Below, piece after piece: positions 47,516 through 58,454 of a stretch of 64,000 bases of DNA. Each line of letters begins with the position of its first letter. Within the stretch, counting starts at the first letter, position 1. The position numbers and the translations under genes were made by a program. Source of the stretch: Bryum argenteum. Lineage: Eukaryota; Streptophyta; Bryopsida; Bryales; Bryaceae. The stretch lies in the NCBI GenBank assembly GCA_037043015.1, contig CM073323.1, positions 30,408,758 through 30,472,757 of the forward strand, read 5' to 3'. The notes below the pieces were generated by a model that saw only the letters and a program-made list of their open reading frames with translations, was not told where the DNA came from and did not search any database.

Positions 47516-48616
47516 GTTGAAGTAGCTCCCACTTGATGGCAGCACCTAAGGAAGGTAGAGGAGTTGACAAACTCAACTCAACCTCCCTACAAGCCCTAAA
47601 ACAAAGGCAATGGGCTGAAATTCGCCAACAAGCCCTTACAAGGAGCTCTCAACCCAATGGACCACAAAGAAACACCTCCTTCAAGTAGATTAGCACACTT
47701 AGCACCAAATCAGACCCTAATCTTGCTCACAACACCCACATGGGCTGCCTACGCAAGAAGCTCTTCAATTCAGCCACTAACTTCACTCAAATTGTGCAAT
47801 GCACACCTCAAGGAGCTAAGATACTCCCAATCAGCCCTTGCAAGGGATCCAAATGAGTAAATGACTCTAATTTGCTCACAATCACTCCACAAAGCTCACA
47901 AGGGCTGAATTCAGCCCTAATGGACACTCAAACTTGCCCTCTTGCAATCGCAAAATCAGCTCTCTTGCAATCGCAAATGCAAGAAGCTCGCCTCACTCAC
48001 TCAAAAGGGTGCAAATCAGCCCTCTCCAACTCACCAATGCACTCACTTCATCAAATCAGATCTAGATCTAGATCTAGATCTCTCTCCAACTCTCCAATGC
48101 TCAAAAGTTCCACATTCACTCACAAGAGCACAAATCAGCCCTTGATCAACTCAACAATGCACAAATGTCCAACATTCTCTCACAAGAGCTCAAATCAGCA
48201 CTCTAATGAATGGCAAACTCCTCATTCAACTCAAAGATGCTCCCAGTGCACTCTAAACACTCTCACAAGATTGCAATTGCCTCAATTGCAATCCCTAATG
48301 CACCCAAGTGCACAATCAGCCCTAATTGGCTCCCAATGTGCAAATCTAAGCACAAACTCAATCAAAGAGTATGCAACCAGCCCTAACAAGGTGTGATCTC
48401 TCTCAAAACACAACCTCACACTCAAATGCACTCAACAACTCCAACTTCAGCCAACAAACTCCAAAGAAAATGCACTTCAAGACTTCTCCTTTGGAAATGG
48501 ACTTACACCAATTGGATTGAAAGTGCACACATGTAAACAAGGCTGGTTTTGTCCCACAAGCTCCACGATCCTCTCCAAATGATGTGAATTTCTCCTTCAA
48601 GCGCACCACCACGTGC
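47516..48616 (-). other. Leader of A3
   Basis: Reverse complement of the A1 leader; includes the AGATCT repeat near 48058-48080. Plus-strand frames through it are chance. Confidence 0.8.
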
Positions 48617-48630
48617 GTGGGCCCATAACC
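48617..48630 (-). other. Primer-binding site of A3 (anticodon arm of initiator tRNA-Met)
   Basis: On the minus strand GGTTATGGGCCCAC, abutting the 5' LTR. Confidence 0.85.
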
Positions 48631-48874
48631 TATTGAGTTTGAAGGGAAAGACTTTACTTAGATGGTATTGGATAACATCAGCCATGCATGGGCTGAATAC
48701 AAGTAGGAGGAAGCCTCCTCTACTTGTTTCCTAACCATGTGGGATAACTCACCACTATGGGCTGCCTTTGACTACAAGCAACACCTAATGGAGTCTACGA
48801 ACTAACTAAGCGTGTAGTTCTACTCCTAAACTCCAAGTACACTATCTACTCCAATAGGTACATGTTTCTCAACA
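48631..48874 (-). repeat. LTR A, 5' LTR of A3
   Basis: 244 bp, TGTTGAGAAAC ... CTCAATA on the minus strand, followed on the plus side by the ATATC duplication. Confidence 0.94.
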
Positions 48875-48879
48875 ATATC

Positions 48880-50075
48880 TACATGGACCAGCCCCTTGGT
48901 TTTGTCAAGGAGGGCACCAAACACCTCGTTTGCAAGCTCAAGAAATCGTTGTATGGGCTAAAGCAATCACCAAGGGCGTGGTACCAAAGGATTGACATGT
49001 TTTTCACGAAAGAAGGCTTTTCTAGAAGCCATGCGGATCACTCCTTGTATGTGAAGCAAACAAGAGAGTCGTTGTTGATTGTGATCATCTATGTAGATGA
49101 TTTGATTATCTTGGCTAGTGATGATGCGGTTTTGAAGTGGTTGAAGGCCAAACTTGAGGAGGAGTTTGAAATGAGTGATCTTGGGCCTTTGGAGTTTTGC
49201 CTGGGTGTTGCGTTTGAGAGGAATCGCAGCGCACGCACCATCACCATGAGCCAAAGCAAGTACATAGAAGAGGTGCTAAAGCGGTTCAAGATGGAGGAGT
49301 GCAAGCCTATTGGAACTCCTCTTGATGTGAAGGAGTCGTTGTTGAAGCTTTCGGATGAGGAGTTCAAGGAGGTTGAAGAAGAGATGAAGGCCATTCCATA
49401 CAAGGCAGCGGTGGGGTCGTTGATGTATGCAATGGTGGCCACAAGGGCTGACCTTGCATTTCCGGTAAGCATGGTGAGCCAATTCATGGCAAAGGCTGGT
49501 CCTCAACATTGGATGGCGGTAAAACGCATCTTGAGGTACTTGAAAGGCACCATTGATTACAAGCTGTGCCTTGGAGGTAAAGACCTTGAGTTGAAGGGGT
49601 ATTGTGATGCGGATTGGGCGGGTGATGTGAATGAGCGCCGATCCACGACAGGGTATGTGTTCTTTGTAGGAGATGGCGCAATCTCGTGGAATTGCAAGAG
49701 GCAACCCACGATAGCGGTGTCTACTACGGAGGCGGAGTACATGGCAACAAGCCATTGCTTGAAGGAGGCACTCTGGCTGCGGCAACTATTGGAGGATGTT
49801 GGGTTGGTGCAAAAGGGAGCCACGAGGATCATGTGCGACAACCAAGGGTGTATTGCACTTGCCAAGGACCCCAAGCACCACTCACGTACGAGGCACATTG
49901 ATGTGCAACACCACTTCATTCGAGAGAAGTTGGAGGATGGAGTGGTGAGCTTGTGGTATTATCCAACGGAGGAGATGGTGGCTGATGTGTTGACCAAGGC
50001 GCTTGCTAAGGTGAGGCACGAGAAGCTAACAAAGGCGATGGGATTGCGAGGAGGTAACTACTCGCAAAGTGGGAG
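48880..50075 (+). pseudogene. Element B pol, second part (RT and RNase H)
   Basis: Resumes the RT frame exactly after A3 (YMDQPLGFV). Open to the natural stop at 50086-50088, which lies just inside the 3' LTR. Contains LYGLKQSPRAWYQ (48946), YVDD (about 49092), the connection region and RNase H with [10 protein letters not shown] (49598), TTEAEYMA (49726) and [12 protein letters not shown] (49975). The polypurine tract cgcaaagtgggag abuts the LTR. This half is intact; it is called a pseudogene because it is cut off from its start. Confidence 0.93.
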
Positions 50076-50385
50076 TGTTGAAGATTAGATTGCTCGTAGT
50101 TATAAGAGCATCTAATAGTTATTAGAGAGTATTTATGTGAGGTATAGAGGGTAGGTCTTAGTCCTCTAGAGTGTGTGAAGAGGGCTGGTCCTAAGAGCCT
50201 TAGAGAGTGGAGAGAGGCCTTAGCCTCTCGGTTATCCCATATTGATTGTAGCACCATGTGCCTACCTATGGATATATAAGCAAGGGCTTGGAATGAGTAT
50301 GCATCTCATTCAAGCATTCATTGCTCTACTTCTTTGTAAGCTTTGATTGTTTGTATTCCTTCTCTCTCTCTATTGAGCTTCAATA
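50076..50385 (+). repeat. LTR B, 3' LTR
   Basis: 310 bp, one visible difference from the 5' LTR (gagag versus gagtg near base 52 of the LTR), followed by the ATGGT duplication. Confidence 0.95.
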
Positions 50386-52266
50386 ATGGTGATGGGAGTG
50401 AACCACAAGATCCACATGAAGGAGGTGCTCCATATCCCCAAGTTCAAGAGGAACTTGATTTCGGTTGTAAAGCTTGCTTTGAATGGTTTAAAGGTAGAAT
50501 TTGATGATGATGCATGCCTTGGGAGGGCAGGCAATAGGAAGGTGATTGCTAGATTGCCTAGAGTAGGGAGTATATATGAGATGCCCTTCTCTATGCATGA
50601 AATGGCCAATGTAGCACACCAAATGCCACAATCAGCGCCTTTGGAGCTATGGCATAGACGCCTTGGGCATTTGAATGTCAAGAGTGTCAAGGCTCTTGCA
50701 AGCATGGTGAATGGCATGCAAATCAAGGATGGTGCATCAAATTCAGCGGTTTGTGAGGGTTGCATTGAAGGCAAGCTTTCAAGGACTCCATTTCCAAGTG
50801 AGGGAGGTCAGCGTGCAAGCAAGCCATTGGAGTTGATTCATTCGGATGTGTGTGGTCCATTCAAGACCATTTCCATGGGTGGTTGCTTGTATTTTGTGAC
50901 TTTCATAGATGACTTCTCTCGAAAGGTGTGGGTGTATGTGTTGAAGTCCAAGGGAGAGGTGTTTGCCAAGTTTGTGGAGTTCAAAGCACTTGTGGAGAAG
51001 CAATCGGAGCACAAGATCAAGGCGTTTAGATCCGACAATGGAGGGGAGTTCACTTCCAAGGCGTTTGAGCGTTTCTTCCAAGCACATGGCATTGATAGGC
51101 AACTATCAACACCCTACACACCACAACAAAATGGAGTGGCGGAGCGTGCAAACCGCACAATTGTGGAGATGGCAAGGAGCATGCTACACCACCAAAACCT
51201 CAACAAGAACCTTTGGGCGGAAGCGGTGGTTACAGCGGTGTACACACGCAATAGGTGCCCAACTAGTGCACTTCTTGGTAAGACACCCGAAGAGGCATGG
51301 AGTGGTAGGAGGCCTTTTATCACACACATGCGTGTGTTTGGTTGTATTGCTTATGCAAAGGTGCCGGATGAGAAGAGGACTAAACTTGATGCAAAGGGCA
51401 CAAGGTGTTTGTTCCTTGGTTATTGCGAAGGCACCAAGGCATATAGGTTGATGTGTTTGGAGACTAAGAAGATCCTCAAGTGTCGTGATGTGGTGTTTGC
51501 GGAGGACGCTACTTGTGCGGATGCAAATGTGGAGATGCATCCAAGTGGGAGTTTGGAGCCACCTACGGTGATTGTAGTGGATGCACCTCCAATTTCAGCG
51601 CCGCTTGCTCGAGAAGTTGAAGAAGAGCAACAACACAAACAAGAGGAGGAGGTTGTGGAGGAGAGGCAACCACAAGATGAGGAGATTGGAGAGGCGAACA
51701 CAAGGTTCAAGGTACCCCACGCAAGGAGAGGCGGCCGCTTGGCGATTGGTGGATGAACCACATTCTCCCACCACCTAGTGAGGTAGAACGTGCAAATGTG
51801 GCTTCTTTTGATGATCCTTTAACTTTGGGTGATGCTTTGCAAAGTGTGGATGCAAGCAAGTGGGAGTTGGCCATGCAAGAGGAGTATGCATCTCTAATGG
51901 CCAATGGCACATGGGAGTTGGCCCCATTGCCAAAGGGCCGCAAAAGTGTTGGTTGTAAGTGGGTGTTTAGGACCAAGAGGGATGCACAAGGCAACGTGGT
52001 GCGTTACAAGGCACGCTTGGTGGCAAGGGGCTTCTCTCAAGTGGAGGGTGTAGATTTCCATGAGACCTTTGCACCCGTGGCCAAGTTTACCACCATACGA
52101 TGCATGTTGGCGATTGGGGCAGCCATGGACTTGGAGATTCACCAAATGGATGTCAAGACGGCGTTCTTGAATGGTGAGTTGGAGGAGGACATCTACATGG
52201 ACCAGCCCCTTGGCTTTGTGGAGGAGGGCACCCAACACCTTGTTTGCAGGCTCAAGAAGTCGTTGT
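50386..52266 (+). pseudogene. Element D pol, integrase and RT start
   Basis: Continues the double-Gag frame after element B. Pre-integrase LWHRRLGHLNVKSVK (50647), full integrase core with HSDVCGPF (50837), FIDDFSRK (50902), RSDNGGEF (51029), ERANRT (51142) and tail to 51756, all open. One frameshift near 51715 moves RT into another frame (51753 onward, [35 protein letters not shown]). Solo LTR C splits it at 52267. Confidence 0.92.
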
Positions 52267-52659
52267 TATTGAAGCTCAAAAGAGGGTGAGAGAGAATACA
52301 AACATCAAAGCTTACACACAAGGTAGAGCAATGAATGCTTGAATGAGATACATACTCATTCGAAGCCCTTGCTTATGTATCCATAGGTAGGCACATGGTG
52401 CTACAAACAATATGGGATAACCGAGAGGCTAAGTCCTCTCTTCTCTCTCTCTAAGGCTTTTTGGACCAGCCCTCTTTACACACCCTAGAGGACTAAGACC
52501 TAGCCTCTATTACTTACTTTAACATACTCTAATAACTATTAGGTGCTCTTATAAACTACGAGCAACCTAATATCTAACACTAGCCTCTATTACTTACTCT
52601 AACATACTCTAATAACTATTAGGTGCTCTTATAAACTACGAGCAACCTAATCTCTAACA
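52267..52659 (-). repeat. Solo LTR C in the RT of D, with internal duplication
   Basis: 393 bp, reverse orientation, flanked by the 5-bp duplication GTTGT (52262-52266 and 52660-52664). It is longer than the usual 311 bp because about 80 bases at the LTR start are present twice in tandem (52501-52580 and 52581-52660). Removing it and one GTTGT restores the RT frame (KSL-YGLKQ). Confidence 0.93.
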
Positions 52660-53787
52660 GTTGTACGGGCTCAAGCAATCACCAAGGGCGTGGTACCAAA
52701 GGATTGACTTGTTCTTCACGAAAGAAGGCTTTTCTAGAAGCCATGCGGATCACTCCTTGTATGTGAAGCAAACAAGAGAGTTCTTGTTGATTGTGATCAT
52801 CTATGTTGATGATTTGATTATCTTGGCTAGTGATGATGCGGTGTTGCAGTGGTTGAAGGCCAAGCTTGAGAAGGAGTTTGAGATGAGTGATCTTGGGCCT
52901 TTGGAGTTTTGCCTTGGTGTTGCATTTGAGCGCAATCGCAGCGCACGCACTATCACCATGAGCCAAGGCAAGTACATCGAGGAGGTGCTCAAGCGGTTCA
53001 ACATGGAGGAATGCAAGCCCATTGGCACCCCTCTTGATGTGAAGGGGTCATTGTTGAAGCTTTCGGATGAGGAGTTCAAGGAGGTTGAAGAAGAGATGAA
53101 GGCCATTCCATACAAGGCAGCGGTGGGGTCGTTGATGTATGCAATGGTGGCCACAAGGGCTGACCTTGCATTTCCGGTAAGCATGGTGAGCCAATTCATG
53201 GCAAAGGCTGGTCCTCAACATTGGATGGTGGTAAAACGCATCTTGAGGTACTTGAAAGGCACCATTGATTACAAGTTGTGCCTTGGAGGTAAAGACCTTG
53301 AGTTGAAGGGGTATTGTGATGCGGATTGGGCGGGTGATGTGAATGAGCGCCGATCCACGACAGGGTATGTGTTCTTTGTAGGAGATGGCGCAATCTCGTG
53401 GAATTGCAAGAGGCAACCCACAATAGCGGTGTCTACTACGGAAGCGGAATACATGGCAACTTGCCATTGCTTGAAGGAGGCATTGTGGCTGCGGCAACTA
53501 TTGGAGGATGTTGGATTTTTGCAGAGGGGAGCCACGAGCATCATGTGTGACAACCAAGGGTGTATTGCTCTTGCAAATGATCCGAAGCACCACTCTCGCA
53601 CGAAGCACATTGATGTGCAGCACCATTTCATTCGAGAGAAGTTGGAGGATGGAGAGGTGAGCTTGCGGTATTGCTCAACAGAGGATATGGTGGCTGATGT
53701 GTTGACCAAGGCGCTTGCTAAGGTGAGGCACGAGAAGCTTACGAAGGCGATGGGATTGCGAGGTGGTAACTACTCGCAAAGTGGGAG
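52660..53787 (+). pseudogene. Element D pol, RT and RNase H
   Basis: Open from the solo LTR to its natural stop at 53798-53800, just inside the next LTR. YGLKQSPRAWYQR, YVDD (about 52803), the connection, [10 protein letters not shown] (53309), TTEAEYMAT (53437), [12 protein letters not shown] (53686), then the polypurine tract gcaaagtgggag. Very close to element B in sequence. Confidence 0.93.
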
Positions 53788-54170
53788 TGTTGAAGAATAG
53801 ATTGCTCGTAGTTTATAAGAGCAATTAGTACTTGTTAGAGTATATATATATGGAAGCTTATACTTAGTATTCTAGAGTGTGGAAAGGGGCTGGTCGTAAG
53901 AGCAATAGTGAGGGGAGAGAAGACCAGCCCACTTTGTTGACTTTAGGAGGCGAGTAGGTGGCGGCAAAGACTAAAGGGGCACACATGTGAACCATGTGGG
54001 CCAAAGGCACTTGGAAAATGTACAAGAAGGCACTAGGAAGGTGCCATTAAGGAAGTATAAGTAAAGGCCTTTGCTAGAAGGCAATATCTCATTTCAAGCA
54101 TTCAATGCTCTACTTGTTTGTAAGCTTTGAGTATGTTGTATTCTCTCTCTTCCTCTATTGAATCCCAATA
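53788..54170 (+). repeat. LTR D, 3' LTR of element D
   Basis: TGTTGAAGAATAG ... GAATCCCAATA, 383 bp. The first 40 bases and last 120 resemble LTR B; the middle (53880-54060) differs. The right flank GACCA matches the A sequence at the insertion point, so GACCA is probably the target duplication; the left copy was lost with the 5' LTR. Confidence 0.85.
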
Positions 54171-56316
54171 GACCAATTCCATTGGAGGAGCAAGGTATTT
54201 TGTCACCTTTATAGATGATTTCTCACGCAAGATATGGGTGTATATGCTGAAGTGCAAGAGTGAGGTGTTTGGGCGTTTTGAGACTTGGAAGGCGCTTGTG
54301 GAGGCGCAATCTGATTGCAAGGTGAAGGAGCTGCGGTCGGATAATGGAGGGGAGTATGTGTCCAAGGCATTTGAGAACTTCTTCAAAGCCCATGGCATTG
54401 AGCACCACACATCAGCCCCTTACACGCCTCAACAAAATGGTGTTGCGGAGCGTGCAAACCGCACCATTGTGGAGATGGCAAGGGCCATGATCCATGGCCA
54501 AGGGCTCAAGTATGTGCTATGGGGTGAGGCCGTGAGCAATGCGGTGTACACAAGGAACCGCTGCCCCACTCAAGCATTGGTAAGTAAGACACCTCAAGAG
54601 GCATGGAGTGGGGTAAGGCCCTATGTGTCCCATATGCGTGTTTTTGGTTGTATTGCGTATGCCTTGGTTCCCAATGCCAAGATGACCAAGTTGGATGCCA
54701 AAGGCATCAAGTGTCTTTTTCTTGGGTATTGTGAGGGAACTAAGGCCTATAGGCTGATGTGTGCGGACACCAAGGCCATCAGCAAGTGTAGGGATGTGAC
54801 GTTCTTGGAAGATGGAGGAGTTGATTTTAAACACTTGGAGGTGAGCCCAAGTGGGAGAAGTGGAGGACCAGTCCAAAGTGTGGGCTCAACTCCAAGAGTT
54901 GACATTGAAGAAGTGGGAGATGGCTAGATGGACCAGCCCATGGAGGAGCCACGTGAGGCGCCCCATGAGGAGCCAAGATATCCCACAAGGACTCGCAAGC
55001 CACTTGGGGATTGGTGGATGAACCATATTCTTCCTCCACTACGTGAAGATCAAGCAAATGTGGCATTTCTTGGAGACCCATCTACACTTGGAGAGGTGCT
55101 GAATTGTGAAGATGCAAGCAAGTGGGAGGTGGCTATGGAAGAAGAGTACAAGGCCCTCATTCACAAGGGCACTTGGGAGCTTGCACCCCTTCCTCCCAAT
55201 AGATCAAGTGTGGGTTGTAAGTGGGTTTTCTCCACCAAAAGGGATGCTTTGGGGCATGTGGTGAGGTATAAAGCAAGGCTGGTTGCACGGGGGTTCACCC
55301 AAGTGGAGGGGGTGGATTTCAATGAGACATTTGCCCCCGTTGCAAAATTCAACACAATTCGGTGTGTTGTGAGCATTGGGGCAGCCATGGACCTTGAGAT
55401 GCACAACATGGATGTGAAGACCGCCTTCCTCAACCCCAAGTTGGAGGAGGTCATCTACATGGATCAACCCCAAGGATTTGTGCAACAAGGCAAGGAGCAT
55501 CTCAAGTGCAAGTTGAAGAAGGCACTTCCCGGTATGAAGGAATCCGGGAGGGCATAGTATCAAGATATTGATGCCATGTTTGTGAGGAAAGGCTTCCAAA
55601 GAGGCCACGCTGATCACTCTTTGTATATCATGCAAAGTAGTGAGTTTCTTGTGATTGTTGTCTTGTATGTGGATGATTTGATCCACCTTGCAAGTAGCAT
55701 GACCAAGATGTAGGAGGTGAAGGCTATGCTCAAGGAGGAGTATGAGGTGACGGATTTGGGAGAGCTAAGCTATTGCCTTGGAGTGGAGTTCAAGAGGGAT
55801 AGGGCTGCCCGCACCATCACCATGAGTCAACACAAGTACCTTGAGGAGATTCTCAAGAGATTCAACATGGAGGGGTGCAAGGCCATAGGTACACCACTTG
55901 ACACTCATGTGAAGTTGCCCAAGCTCGCGGAGGCTGATTTTGAAGAGGTGAAGGCTGAAATGGCAAGTGTGCCATACAAGGCTGCGGTTGGGTGCCTCAT
56001 GTATGCCATGGTGGCTACAAGGCCTGATTTGGCCTTTCCCGTGAGTGTTGTGAGTCGACACATGTCGAAGTATGGCCCAATGCATTGGGCAGCGGTGAAG
56101 AGGGTCATGAGGTACCTCCAAGGAACACTCAAGCTAGACTTGCAACTTGGAGGTGCAAATTTGTTGCTATGTGGCTATCGTGATGCAGATTGGGCCGGTG
56201 ATGAAGGAGATAGGAGATCCACCACCGGTTATGTTTTTATGCTTGGAGTGGGTGCCATTTCATGGAATTCTAAGAGGCAGCCCACCATAGCACTCTCTAC
56301 GACGGAGGCTGAATAC
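54171..56316 (+). pseudogene. A2 pol, remainder (integrase, RT, part of RNase H)
   Basis: Family A pol resumes within the integrase ([16 protein letters not shown]), RSDNGGEY (54340), tail, RT with CKWVF (55218), a YVDD (about 55666) and RNase H to TTEAEY (56308), where LTR C cuts in. The frame is uninterrupted except for three in-frame TAG codons (54925, 55555, 55711). About 640 bases of A (protease, pre-integrase, integrase start) are missing between 39143 and this point. Confidence 0.92.
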
Positions 56317-56414
56317 TCTTAGAGATTAGGTTGCTCGTAGTTTATAAGAGCAACTAATAGGTTTTAGAGTATGTTAGAGTAGGTTATAGAGGCTAGGTCT
56401 TAGTCCTCTAGGGT
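56317..56414 (+). repeat. LTR C, internally deleted
   Basis: First 87 or so bases of LTR C (beginning TCTTAGAG instead of TGTTAGAG) joined to the last 11 bases (gagcttcaata); about 210 bases are missing. No primer-binding site follows; a reversed C gag fragment does. Confidence 0.85.
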
Positions 56415-56741
56415 GAGCTTCAATATGGACAAGCTTCTTGTCTCATGGATGATGCAAAGCACCCTCCATGCTTCCGCTGGTCCTTTGCAACTCTTGATGT
56501 GAGCAAGTTGCGCATCCACCAAATTGAGCCCAATCATGGACATGGCCTTCCTCACCCTCCTTTGATAGTCCTTCTTGTCCTTGTCACTTGCATGAGAAGG
56601 TGGTGCCTCCTCCGTGCCTTCAACAATCTCCCACAAGTCCATCCCGGAGAGCGCCAAGTTCATCTTAAACTTCCAAATGTGGAAGTTGTTGCCATTGAAC
56701 TTTTCAAGCACCCTTACACTCTCAACCTCAAAAGAAGCCAT
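56415..56741 (-). pseudogene. C-type gag fragment
   Basis: Minus strand from ATG 56741: MASFEVESV start, KFNGNNFHIWKFKM, then about 105 codons to AWRVLCIIHETRSL, where it breaks at the deleted LTR. Nearly identical to the start of gag in C1 and C2. Confidence 0.9.
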
Positions 56742-57293
56742 GGCTGAACACAAGCGCTGCCCTTACAACACCAACAACCCGAATCTACCACCTAAACACT
56801 CAAATCAGCCCCTTAGGAGTGTGCAAACCCACTTGTGCACACAACAATGCACAATAAGCCACTCCAACACTCAAAAAAGCAAGATCCACTTGCTCCCACT
56901 CAAATCAGATCACACTCAAGCTCTTTGACCTCCAAATGCAAGATCTAGGCTTCCCCCACACCTACAAGGTGTATATGCACCTCAAAGCACTCAAATCAGC
57001 CCTCAATGCCTCCAAATGAGCACTTGTGCACTCCCAACACTAGATCAGCCCTCACTCTATGTCAAAGAAGCTTCAAGATCAACAAATTACTCAAACAAGC
57101 AAGATCCACTTGCTCCCACTCAAATTGGATCAAACTCAAGCTATTTGACCTCCAAATACTAGATATAGATGTCTACTACACACACAAGGTCAATTTGCAC
57201 CTCTAAGCACTCAAATCAGCCTACAATGCTTCCAAATGAGCACTTGTGAAATCCCTACACTAGATTAGCCCTCAATCAATGTCAAATAAGCTT
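56742..57293 (-). other. C-type leader
   Basis: Reverse complement of the C1 leader (caagtggatcttgct, agggctgat and gcacaagtg blocks). No coding content. Confidence 0.8.
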
Positions 57294-57389
57294 CCTAGAG
57301 GACTAAGACCTAGCCTCTATTATTTACTCTAATATACTCTAAAACCTATTAGTTGCTCTTATAAACTACGAGCAACCTAATCTCTAACA
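57294..57389 (-). repeat. LTR C, truncated
   Basis: On the minus strand the first 96 bases of LTR C (TGTTAGAG ... CCTCTAGG), directly after the polypurine tract of C2; the rest of the LTR and the primer-binding site are replaced by leader sequence of the next C copy. This makes a head-to-tail pair of C elements sharing one damaged LTR. Confidence 0.85.
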
Positions 57390-58454
57390 CTCCCACTTTG
57401 CGAGTAGTTTTCTCCTCGCAATCCCATCTCCTTGTGCCTCACCTTGGCAAACGCCTTGGTCCACATATTTCCCACCATGTCCTCCATTTGCTAATACCTC
57501 AAGCTCTCCTCTCCATCTTCTAACTTTCCTGCTTGCATTTGGCAACAAAGCCAATTCCCATGTGCCATTGGCCATACTAGATGTCTACTTGTCTTGTTTA
57601 GTCAACTCCCACTTGCTTGCATGCACACTTTGCAAAGCATCACCCAAACTCAAAGTATCATCAAAAACAAATAAGATTTGCACGTTCAACCTCAATAGAT
57701 GGAGGAAGAATATGGTTTAACCACCACTCACCAAGTGACCACCTCTCCCTTATTGGATACCATGGGCCTTGTGCACGCTGCCCCTCTTCAATCTTCTTCA
57801 TGTGATTCAACCTCCACATCCTCCTCTTGTGTCTCTATCGGCTCTTGCACTCCTTTAGGCTTTTCTCCAACTTGAGCCTCTTGTACAACGCACGCTGAAA
57901 TTGGAGTTGCATCCATCCCAATCACCATAGTGGCTCCAAACTCCCACTTGGATGCATCTCCACATTCGCATCTTGACAAGTGGCCTCCCCCGCAATCACC
58001 ACTTCACGAGCCGCTGAATTTGATGTACTATTCTTGATTTGCATGCCATTTACCATCCTTTCAAGGACCTTCAAATTCTTCACATTCAAATGCCCAAGGC
58101 GCCTATGGCGTAGCTCCAAAGGCGCTGATTGTGGCATTTGGTGTGCCACATTGGCCATATCATACATAGAGAAGGGCATTTGATACAAACTCCCTTCTCT
58201 TGGCAATCTAGCAATCACCTTCCTATTTGCAGCCCTCACAATGCATGCATTATCATCAAACTCCACCTTTAAGCCATTAAGAGCAAGCTTTGCTATGGAT
58301 AACAAATTTCTCTTTAACTTTGGGATGTGGAGAACCTCCTTTATGTTGATTTTGTGCTTTACTCCCATCACCTTCACCTCCCCAACAATGGTGCCAACTC
58401 CGACCGCATGCACAATACTACCATCTCCCAAGTGCACATTTCGTGGTGGTGATA
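57390..58454 (-). pseudogene. C2: pre-integrase and deletion remnants
   Basis: Minus strand. From 58437: HLGDGSIVHAVGVG, KEVLHIPKLKRNLLSIAKL and LRHRRLGHLNVKNLK, then TSNSAARE jumps to the post-integrase sequence EATCQDANVEMHPSG, as in C1. Then comes the Glu-rich tail, the RT start remnant MANGTWELALLP and the same 63-codon end found in C1 (57575-57384), followed by the polypurine tract. Integrase core and RT are absent. Confidence 0.92.

Larger units (their letters stand above)
43241..48874 (-). mobile_element. A3: complete family A copia element, nested in B
   Basis: 5634 bp, minus strand, LTRs at both ends, flanked by the 5-bp duplication ATATC (43236-43240 and 48875-48879) in the RT of B. 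It has every part in order: 5' LTR, primer-binding site, leader, gag, protease, integrase, RT, RNase H, polypurine tract, 3' LTR. Several frameshifts break pol. It is the only A element here with both LTRs and matching duplications. Confidence 0.95.
40069..50385 (+). mobile_element. Element B: copia retrotransposon, gag deleted, with A3 nested inside
   Basis: LTRs of 310 bp differ at one position that I could see; flanks are the 5-bp duplication ATGGT (40064-40068 and 50386-50390). Subtracting A3 and its duplication leaves about 4.7 kb: LTR, primer-binding site, leader, gag reduced to scraps, pre-integrase, integrase, RT and RNase H, polypurine tract, LTR. It interrupts the protease-integrase frame of D. 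The near-identical LTRs imply a recent insertion although gag is missing and the integrase-RT region has frameshifts. Confidence 0.93.

Noticed and set aside
52660..53787. D RT/RNase H as an independent gene starting near 52661
   Set aside because: The apparent start lies in the target duplication of the solo LTR. It is the continuation of the RT frame that ends at 52266.
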